The notes beneath the pieces are model-generated. The model saw nothing but the letters and a program-made list of their open reading frames with translations, did no database searches and was not told the DNA's origin. Made by a program: the position numbers and the translations under genes. DNA of 64,000 nucleotides from assembly GCF_000006445.2 (NCBI RefSeq), contig NC_006048.2, positions 1,798,001-1,862,000 of the forward strand, read 5' to 3'. Positions within the stretch are counted from its first letter, which is position 1. Each line of letters starts with the position of its first letter. This stretch comes from Debaryomyces hansenii CBS767 (Eukaryota; Ascomycota; Pichiomycetes; Serinales; Debaryomycetaceae). Shown here in pieces: positions 57,427-64,000 of the stretch.

Positions 57427-57668
57427 TAGAGTTGACAAGCCACGGTCTGTTTAATATAGCTCAAAGAGAATAATTAAATCGAGTTTAGGCTAAATCGAAC
57501 GTCTAATTGTTGTTTTTACTTTTCAAGGTACATAACGTGCATTTAAATTGGGCTACCGTGATTTACCAACAACAAATCATACAGATATATATAAGAGATT
57601 GAATACACTTGATTAATTTGTAGTTATACCTGGGACAATTTTTAAGTTACACAATTCTTTATATAGAC

Positions 57669-59015
57669 ATGTCTTCAATTTCGATGTATTTGCAGACTCC
57701 CAAGAGACCTAGCTTACCACCAACTCCATTGCCATATGGTAGCAATAATAAGACTAGTCTTCCACCATTATCGTCTATTTTGACCAATTCTGATGATGTA
57801 TCGACCCAATACAACACCATGCATAAGTTACCTTCTGTTGACTCGTTGGCAACTCCAAGCACGCAAACTGGACGGGTTCCAAGCTTGGCCAACTCGCATT
57901 ATCTCCCACAGCAGTTTCCATTTCGTCATCCGGTACCACAGCACACAGCGCAAACACCATCCAAGCGTGCTAGAAGCATGCCAACACCTATCAGCACTAA
58001 TCCAAACTCGAGTTTTGATACCAGTGACAATGATATTAGCATAAATGGCGGTGAAGTGACCGTCAAGAAGACTAAGACTTCACCAATTAACGAAAAATCC
58101 TACGCATTCATCAGTCATTCGCCAGTGACATTCCCATCGCAAGAGCCATCGATTGACAACGCTCCATTGGCAAGAAGGAAAAGAAGAAGAACTTCTCCAA
58201 ATGAATTGTCTATATTGAACAATGAGTTTGAAATAGGCCAAACCCCGAATAAGTTGAGAAGACTAGAAATCGCTGAGAAGGTATCCATGACTGAAAAGGC
58301 AGTTCAGATTTGGTTTCAAAACAAAAGACAATCTCTCAGAAAGCAGACATCAGTGGAAAAGGAAATTACCGAATTGCCTTCCACCGTTTCAATTTCTACC
58401 CCAATAAAGCCTACTTTACGAAAGTCTGAATCACAGCCATTTATTCCAAGCCCATCTGCCTTCACGGCAAAGCATAGACCAAGATCAACCACTTCGCTTC
58501 CAATTGCTCAAATATCACAACCAACTATGGATACTCCAACTAACCAAAGAACAGTTTTCAATTCATTAAGTACACCAAATTCTTCTTACATAAATTACGA
58601 TGAGTCAAATACTTCAATTGACTCGACTTCACCAAACTTGATCTTGAATGAAACTTCAAAGAAACAACCAGTTTCTCTTAATTCCAACACTTCGAGTACC
58701 ATGACTTTCAAGTTGATGCCAGCTAAGTCTATATCCGCAGCTAATGCAAACAAACTCGCCCAGAAGTTAGCCAGCGAATCTCAGAGTTCTGAAAATCCTT
58801 CACCTAAAGATAAGCTGTTGGCAACTAAAAGCGCTGATTTAAAAGATTTATTGAATTCGGCATCTACTACATCATCTACGAAGAATGTTGCCAAGAGAGC
58901 CCCATTGGGTGAATTGGATGTTAATACCACCCAAACATCGAGGCCAACAAAGAAACAAACCGAAAAGGAATGCATCAACAATTTGTTGTCTCTAAGGGCT
59001 GGTAACTGGAATTAA
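57669..59015 (+). CDS. YOX1: Homeodomain repressor, Yox1/Yhp1-type
   Basis: 448 residues. A single homeodomain lies at about 163-225: [46 protein letters not shown], with helix 3 WFQNKRQ carrying the DNA-reading Asn. Flanks are Ser/Thr/Pro/Asn-rich and unstructured, with many SP/TP dipeptides and a C-terminal block of the type [10 protein letters not shown]. The helix and flanks match the Yox1/Yhp1 group, which represses M/G1 genes at ECBs by binding with Mcm1. The SCB-like cluster upstream would time it to late G1/S. Target MCM2 also lies in this window. Which of the two paralogues it represents cannot be told. Confidence 0.85.
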   Translation: MSSISMYLQTPKRPSLPPTPLPYGSNNKTSLPPLSSILTNSDDVSTQYNTMHKLPSVDSLATPSTQTGRVPSLANSHYLPQQFPFRHPVPQHTAQTPSKRARSMPTPISTNPNSSFDTSDNDISINGGEVTVKKTKTSPINEKSYAFISHSPVTFPSQEPSIDNAPLARRKRRRTSPNELSILNNEFEIGQTPNKLRRLEIAEKVSMTEKAVQIWFQNKRQSLRKQTSVEKEITELPSTVSISTPIKPTLRKSESQPFIPSPSAFTAKHRPRSTTSLPIAQISQPTMDTPTNQRTVFNSLSTPNSSYINYDESNTSIDSTSPNLILNETSKKQPVSLNSNTSSTMTFKLMPAKSISAANANKLAQKLASESQSSENPSPKDKLLATKSADLKDLLNSASTTSSTKNVAKRAPLGELDVNTTQTSRPTKKQTEKECINNLLSLRAGNWN

Positions 59016-59623
59016 ACTTAGCATTGTAGTATATCATCATAGTATCATAATACACGTCATTTATCCATAACTCGTTCGTAGCTTATTTCATTTTGCAACC
59101 CAGGCAATATGCCTAATTTGGTTAAAATATTTTTGGTCTCGCGACTAACAAATTGCAGGCTTAAACTCCTTGACGATCCATATCTGGTAATAACTAACGT
59201 GGTGCGTTACTGTGTGTCCGTACGTGTATCGTGGATACTTCACTATACCGAAAGACAAGGTTGATGAGACAACCTTATTCTAAGATACTTTGATACCTTA
59301 ATTGTATAATTATTGCATCTAGCTTTACTATATCTATTGAATACGACAACTATTAATTTCGATAGAGTAGGTTTTTAGTAACAAAGTACAATCCAACGGA
59401 CACTAAGGACAATACGTTAGTAGCTCTAGTATGTAGCGTGGTGTTGATTAACGATTTTTCCCAAATCCAATTGTTTTGAATCACGAACAAGGCACCGATC
59501 TCCGTTTACAAGTACAGTCAAATAAACATATAGTATTATTAAATTACATGGAAAAATATAAACAAAAATAAACCTAAAATAACTATTTTAAAAGTAAACT
59601 ATGAATACCCAAGTAACTTAAAA
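59016..59623. other. Intergenic region between the homeodomain gene and RPS18 (convergent)
   Basis: 608 bp at the 3' ends of two genes. It includes a hairpin AAGGTTG-ATGAGA-CAACCTT at 59257-59276. No gene is recognised; it is long for a convergent gap, so an unrecognised ncRNA is possible. Confidence 0.4.
59257..59276. other. Perfect 7-bp stem hairpin with 6-nt loop
   Basis: AAGGTTG (59257-59263), loop ATGAGA, CAACCTT (59270-59276). It lies about 240 bp after the homeodomain gene stop. A UTR element, a 3'-end signal or chance are all possible. Confidence 0.4.
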
Positions 59624-60439
59624 TTAACGACCACGGGAAGTGGTTTTGGTGTGTTGACCTCTGACCTTTAAGCCCCAGAAGTGTCTGATACCACGGTGAG
59701 CTCTGATCTTCTTTAATCTTTCTAAATCATCTCTTAATTTGGATTCTAAGTTGTTAGCTAAGACATGGTAGTCCTTACCGTCGACTTGGTCCTTTTGTCT
59801 GTTTAAGAACCAAGCTGGGATCTTATAGTTGGTTGGGTTTTGCATGATGGTGACAATTCTTTCCAATTCTTCTTGGGTTAATTCACCGGCACGCTTCTTT
59901 AAGTCAACATCAGCCTTCTTACAGACCAAGTTGGAGTAACGACGACCGACACCTCTGATCTTAGTCAAAGCGTACATGATCTTGATTCTACCATCAATGT
60001 TGGTGTTCAATAAACTATAATATGTTAGTAATTCGTTCGCCATAAAACTTAAATCTGTTTGAAAGTTTATCCTAGTAAAGTATCTCTTAATATCCATAAT
60101 TTCTTTCTCTCCTTCCTTCATTCATATCTTCCTCAATGCCAATTTAGTCATTTTCATTCTCTTTTCTCCGATTCCTTTTCTATTCTACTTTATGGCTCTA
60201 TTAGTCTCTCTTCCATCGCAATATCTTGGGGATTCCTTCGTGGATCTATTATATGTTTAATTCTACTATTTATGTGACTTCTTGTACTTGTTCTCTCATT
60301 ATGTCTCCTCATTGATAAAATTTTTCCTCCGATACTAAAACCACTTTCAAACGGATTAAACACTCTCATCATCTATCTAGTTGTAAACATACCGTAAAAT
60401 GTGTTGGAATGAACCTTCTTCGCTGACAACTAATGACAT
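59624..60439 (-). CDS. RPS18: 40S ribosomal protein uS13 (Rps18, spliced)
   Basis: Two exons on the minus strand: 60439-60393 (47 nt) and 60014-59624. The 378-bp intron has donor GTATGT, branch TACTAAC (60030-60024) and acceptor TATAG. The first exon encodes [15 protein letters not shown], and the split codon gives Arg16. The protein has 145 residues, against 146 in S. cerevisiae: [30 protein letters not shown], then [17 protein letters not shown], and the end [16 protein letters not shown]. Rps18 is in the 40S head and contacts the intersubunit bridge. The intron position is the same as in S. cerevisiae. A longer intron-derived N-terminus would be wrong. Confidence 0.96.
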
Positions 60440-61040
60440 CTTGCCTGTTTGTTATGCTATATTTCCGAAACGTTTGGATAGATTGAAATTTTTCTACTAG
60501 TTTTTTTAATTTTTCAATCTCACTAGCTTCGTTCAGTACTGCGTAGGTTTGCCCATACAAAATTATGCGCATTGTAAGAGGGACGTCTACCGCACAAAAA
60601 CTGAAAATTTTTCTGATGTCTACACGTGGAAATAAAGCGGACGTAATTAGGGCATTACCCTATTATGAGATGGGTTACGGTGGTTTTGGGTGGGTAGCCT
60701 TGTAGTTGCAAATGCTCAATAATGGAAATGGCGAATTAGGCGGAATCTGTAAGTTTGTACAGTTCGTAGAGTCCGATAGTGGTGTTTTAGGGTAATGTAG
60801 AGCGAAAGATGAATATATAGTAACAGTTGTTTCTCTAGATGTTTTGTAGATGACAATGGATTGAAGATGTTCGTGGATTACAATAGATCAGGTTGGTTAG
60901 AGACGTAGGAAATTTACGAAGTACGAGGTTAGGAGTAGGAAATACCTACAAGTGGTTTATGTCACAGTAAAAGACACTACGATACGAAATAAGTCTGGTT
61001 AGCGTGTATATATAGTACTTTGCTTTATCTATGTACAAGA
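60440..61040. other. Intergenic region, RPS18 promoter
   Basis: 601 bp. Elements on the RPS18 side are an RRPE core TGAAAATTTTT (60602-60612), CACGTGG (60623-60629) and TTTAGGGTAA (60786-60795, Tbf1-like). The right part is G-rich with no gene. Confidence 0.5.
60602..60629. promoter_or_regulatory. RRPE core and CACGTGG upstream of RPS18
   Basis: TGAAAATTTTT and CACGTGG lie 163-190 bp before the RPS18 start. The pairing resembles the RPP0 promoter. Confidence 0.4.
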
Positions 61041-61808
61041 CTAGGAGGATTCAGTTGAGTATTTACCAATGAACCATTGTAAGGCAGGTGCCTCGATGTA
61101 GATACGGTTAGCCTTCAATATGTCTCTGACTTCGACGGCTTCCTTGATGAGTACATCGGCCTTTTTGCCGACATATTCGGTGGAGTTTATCAAGTTATCT
61201 CTTTGGGCATCGGTGATGAACAACAAGCTCAAGCGGTCTAAGTCATGGGCTTCGACAAACTGTCTGGTGGCTTCTGGATGGTCGTACTTGAAATCAGCAA
61301 CGACGTCGTCGGATGCCTTGGTGGCTGACTTATCACCTCCGATTATGAAAACTTTCCCGTTACGGTATTGGTCTGATAATGCGGTCTGGAAAGCCTTGCT
61401 ATACACCTTAGAAGGCAATCTGGTGGACCAGTCGTGTGGTGCCTTGACACCATGCGCCTTGACCTCGTTGTCTCTGATAGGAGAGTTGGCATCACCAGTT
61501 CTGGCTCTACCGGTACCCTTTTGTGGGTGAAGCTTTCTGTTGGAGTATAACTTGTCTCCTTTTGTGATGACATATCCAGAACCAACTCTAGCACGATCGG
61601 CCTCATAGACCACGGCACTCCATAAGAAGTCTCTTCTCAATGGAGCATCGAAAAACTGTGTGGGTAACGGAACAAATGAATGTGGTTCCAATGATGGGAA
61701 ACTACGCAACGATCCTAATGTATACTTTGGTGGGCTTGCTATCTTAAACGAAACGTCACCAGAAACTTTGGCTTTCGTGGCTAACTTACGGATCGATTGT
61801 CTGAACAT
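61041..61808 (-). CDS. YML6: Mitochondrial large-subunit ribosomal protein uL4m
   Basis: 255 residues. A short basic mitochondrial presequence (MFRQSIRKLATKAKV) is followed by the uL4 domain: APLRRDFLWSAVVYEADRARVGSG, KLHPQKGTGRARTGDANSPI (the rRNA-binding loop) and LPSKVYSKAFQTALSDQYRNGKVFIIGG. The protein is a component of the mitochondrial 54S subunit, known as Yml6. The length is close to the usual for the family. It is oriented like KEX1. Confidence 0.94.
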   Translation of the reverse strand: MFRQSIRKLATKAKVSGDVSFKIASPPKYTLGSLRSFPSLEPHSFVPLPTQFFDAPLRRDFLWSAVVYEADRARVGSGYVITKGDKLYSNRKLHPQKGTGRARTGDANSPIRDNEVKAHGVKAPHDWSTRLPSKVYSKAFQTALSDQYRNGKVFIIGGDKSATKASDDVVADFKYDHPEATRQFVEAHDLDRLSLLFITDAQRDNLINSTEYVGKKADVLIKEAVEVRDILKANRIYIEAPALQWFIGKYSTESS

Positions 61809-62187
61809 GATATTTATATCTGGATCACCTTATTCAACTGGTTGTATGTAATTTTGTTCTTGGAACTATAATTATGGAAAATATGTTAATGCAAATAGTT
61901 TGTGGGAAATCAGGAACCGAAATATTTTCTTCTATATATTATTCTGGTGTATTTGGATCTTTCAAACTCCGCTTACAAATGCAATCAATAGTATATAGTA
62001 GAACCTCCTGTTATACTTAACAATTGACTTTGATCAAGCTTCATTCACTAATTACAAGTTTATGTGAGAAGTGAAAAATTATTTTGTGGTTTACGCACGC
62101 TCGTTCATTTCGTTTATGGGTGCAAAACTCATCAATATAATCGATAATACAATATGTATTGTGCAAAATAACTATATAAGTATAAGT
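61809..62187. other. Intergenic region YML6 / KEX1 3' end
   Basis: 379 bp, AT-rich. It contains an AATTTT next to the YML6 start, a motif type typical of mitoribosomal promoters in complex-I yeasts. Nothing else is recognised. Confidence 0.4.
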
Positions 62188-64000
62188 CTATTTCGAAACC
62201 AGCTGCTTATTGGTCTGGTTTTCATCATGTGCGTCTTCCTCGTCACTTTCAATTATGAAATCGTCAACTCTATTGTCTGTGTGTTCCGTGATTCCTTCGT
62301 TCATCTCAATATCTTCATAGGTTTTACCGGAAGTTGGAGCATATGTACCACGGCTATCACCACCCTTCAATTTATTCAAAGCCCTAGACAAAATTCCTTG
62401 TTCATTTTGTTCGATCTCTTCCTCTTCAAATTGTCTTAATTGGTCTGCCCATTGAACATTTTTCTTTTTACCCGAAGGACCTGTTTTTATGATCGATGAA
62501 GGACGCGATCTGTAAGACGAATAAAGTATATAAACACCCCAGATAAGAACAACAATAACTAAAAGCTGAATGAGTCGAGTGATACGGTTAGAAGTTTGTT
62601 GATTCTTAGCTCTCTCTGCCTCAGCACTTGGCGTTGCAGAGTGTTCTTGATCTAAAGTGGTACTGGTGGCCAAAGATTTTCCAGATACAGCAGAAATACT
62701 TGATGTTTTTGATTGAGTGACCGAAGTCGGAGATGTTTTCAGTTCTGACTCCTCTTTCTGTTTGGCCATTCGAACGCCCAATGGATATGTAACAATTGAT
62801 TTCTTCTTCATATCGCTTTTATTGTCAACTTCTTTTTCGTCGAAATTACCAGTTATGATATCGATCAAACTCCTTGAAATTTCTGGTTTATCGAATGGAA
62901 CCATGTGTGACGCATCAAAAACATTAACAACTGTTAGGTTTCTTTCACTTTGTATATAGCCAGCTGTCTTGTTATCATAAACCCAGTCTAATGTATCAAG
63001 GTCTTCAGAAAATCCAGTTTGACCATTCCATGTTAATTTCTTAATAAAACCTTCTATACCGATATAATTGCAAATAATATCCCTGTTCCCGTTGAACAAC
63101 ATGATCGGTATTTCCTCTAAAATAGAAGGAAACAAATGAATAGCAGGCTTCGAATTTTTAGCCCTGAAACTGTTACCTACCTTTCCTGAACATTCGCTCC
63201 ACTTTTTATGATTAATCAAATTCAAATCGTTCATGACGCTTTGTTCCCGTAAAAATGGTGTCACATTAGCTAAGTCCGGAGGCCAGTTCATGCCACAAGA
63301 AGGGTACGAGTCTCTCAAGGTATGATCATACATATTAACACATTGTTCGTTATCTGCGGCCAGCTGGTCTCTGGTGGCTTCTAAAATAAGGTTTAACACT
63401 CGTTCACACGTATTCGAAACAACTTGTGACACATCTGAGCCGTCAGGCCCATCATTTTCACTAACTATATCCTGACACTCCTGATGCTGACGCAAAATCA
63501 GGCTCCATCTAGGATTGTTTGTTTTGATAATGCCAGCTTGAACCGAGTAAGGTAAATAAGACAAGCTCTGTTCATTTGGCGCAATCCATCCATTTCCAAT
63601 CATCAACCCTTTAAGGTTAAACGGTTTTTCGCCCTCACGCAAGTTCTTATTACGACGTAATATTCCATCGGCGATATATGGGATGTACTGACCAGCATAA
63701 CTCTCACCCGCAAAATAGATTTCATTCGATGCATCCTCAGGGAATAACTCAAAAAACTTCTCCATGAACCTCACAAACTCTACAGTTATCTGATCCAAAT
63801 CATGATCGTAATCGTCTGAATAACTGAAACCAGTTCCAGCAGGCTGATCGACAAAAACCATATCTCCAGATTTGTGCCACGAACCTTCATTGTATATAAC
63901 CTCCCCTTCTTTATTAATTCTGAACGGACCCGCTTCCATTAACGCCCCATCCATAGAAGAGCATCCTGGTCCCCCATTAAGCCAGAATATAGTCCTCTTT
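62188..64000 (-). CDS. KEX1: Pheromone-processing serine carboxypeptidase Kex1 (5' end off the window)
   Basis: About 604 residues are in the window; the N-terminus, with signal peptide, is cut off at the right edge. The fragment begins in WLNGGPGCSSMDG. The catalytic Ser is in FAGESYAGQYIPY, the Asp in NGNRDIICNYIG, and the His in VFDASHMVPFDKP. After the protease domain come a Ser/Thr/Glu linker, one membrane segment (LIQLLVIVVLIWGVYILY) and an acidic cytosolic tail. This is the Kex1 layout: a trans-Golgi carboxypeptidase that removes C-terminal Lys/Arg from processed precursors after Kex2 cleavage. All catalytic residues are visible. Confidence 0.95.
   Translation of the reverse strand, partial: KRTIFWLNGGPGCSSMDGALMEAGPFRINKEGEVIYNEGSWHKSGDMVFVDQPAGTGFSYSDDYDHDLDQITVEFVRFMEKFFELFPEDASNEIYFAGESYAGQYIPYIADGILRRNKNLREGEKPFNLKGLMIGNGWIAPNEQSLSYLPYSVQAGIIKTNNPRWSLILRQHQECQDIVSENDGPDGSDVSQVVSNTCERVLNLILEATRDQLAADNEQCVNMYDHTLRDSYPSCGMNWPPDLANVTPFLREQSVMNDLNLINHKKWSECSGKVGNSFRAKNSKPAIHLFPSILEEIPIMLFNGNRDIICNYIGIEGFIKKLTWNGQTGFSEDLDTLDWVYDNKTAGYIQSERNLTVVNVFDASHMVPFDKPEISRSLIDIITGNFDEKEVDNKSDMKKKSIVTYPLGVRMAKQKEESELKTSPTSVTQSKTSSISAVSGKSLATSTTLDQEHSATPSAEAERAKNQQTSNRITRLIQLLVIVVLIWGVYILYSSYRSRPSSIIKTGPSGKKKNVQWADQLRQFEEEEIEQNEQGILSRALNKLKGGDSRGTYAPTSGKTYEDIEMNEGITEHTDNRVDDFIIESDEEDAHDENQTNKQLVSK

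Larger units (their letters stand above)
56772..57668. other. Long divergent promoter PPN1 / homeodomain gene
   Basis: 897 bp. It holds GCACGTGC (56856-56863) near PPN1 and, closer to the homeodomain gene, a cluster of SCB-like sites: CGCGAAA (57245-57251), CGCGAAA (57261-57267), CGCGAAT (57395-57401) and CACGAAA (57420-57426). No gene or RNA is recognised; a minus-strand frame of about 64 codons around 57161-57355 overlaps the sites and looks incidental. Confidence 0.6.

Noticed and set aside
60015..60121. Extended N-terminus of Rps18 reading through the intron
   Set aside because: Sequence before LLNTN does not match the family; the splice to MSLVVSEEG does, with intact donor, branch and acceptor.
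60015..60392. Possible C/D snoRNA in the RPS18 intron
   Set aside because: An ATGATGA is present near the 5' end on the gene strand but I find no CTGA box D.
1..64000. CRISPR array, insertion sequences or other prokaryotic mobile systems
   Set aside because: The window is ordinary yeast chromosome; no arrays, transposases or integrases are seen.

Overview
The window is a gene-dense, AT-rich stretch of a budding-yeast nuclear chromosome. It has short intergenic spaces, mostly intronless genes, and a few 5'-proximal introns with GTATGT/GTAAGT donors and TACTAAC-type branch sites. A mitochondrial complex I subunit (NDUFA2/B8 type) and a GH125 mannosidase, both absent from Saccharomyces, point to a yeast of the CTG-Ser clade. 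The overall character resembles Debaryomyces; the genus is inference. CTG codons fall where relatives carry Ala or a polar residue (in MCM2, PPH3 and the B8 subunit), which fits CTG read as Ser, so 'Leu' at CTG should be treated with caution. Gene symbols are those of the Saccharomyces cerevisiae orthologues.

Layout. 1-8.3 kb: partial UBR-box gene, MCM2, PPH3 (spliced), a Kre1-like cell-wall protein, a DUF202 membrane protein (spliced) and RPS30 (spliced, ATG-only first exon). 8.5-15.1 kb: EFM7, an unrecognised gene, a GH125 mannosidase, NPA3/GPN1 and EMC3 (spliced). 15.5-25.4 kb: initiator tRNA-Met, COX20, PEX1, tRNA-Cys, PSF1, MED11, a FOL3-type synthetase and CMR1. 25.4-36.3 kb: ASC1 with a U24/snR24 snoRNA in its intron, a YvcK/CofD-like gene, GCN3, RPC37, DBP7, DCS1 and MDM12. 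36.7-47.4 kb: a Gfo/Idh/MocA oxidoreductase, the complex I B8 subunit, a LigB-type dioxygenase, a large disordered SEG1-like protein with a 9-codon first exon, an unrecognised gene and an ankyrin-BTB protein. 47.5-64 kb: RRP12, MRPS16, an unrecognised gene, RPP0, PPN1, a YOX1/YHP1-type homeodomain gene, RPS18 (spliced), YML6 and a 5'-truncated KEX1.

The genes are mostly housekeeping, with no mobile element, CRISPR array or foreign island. Five genes have splice structures worked out here that a plain ORF scan misses or truncates: PPH3, EMC3, ASC1, SEG1-like and RPS18. DUF202 and RPS30 are also spliced.

The most interesting signals are regulatory. An MCB (ACGCGT) lies 72-107 bp upstream of MCM2, PPH3, PSF1 and CMR1. 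An Mcm1/homeodomain early-cell-cycle-box-like element sits beside the MCB of MCM2. A cluster of SCB-like CRCGAAA sites precedes the homeodomain gene. Together these suggest a G1/S circuit partly contained in this window. A second layer is TCACGTGA, repeatedly 80-115 bp upstream of growth and mitochondrial genes, with a differently flanked GCACGTGC at the polyphosphatase gene. I found no convincing previously undescribed system.
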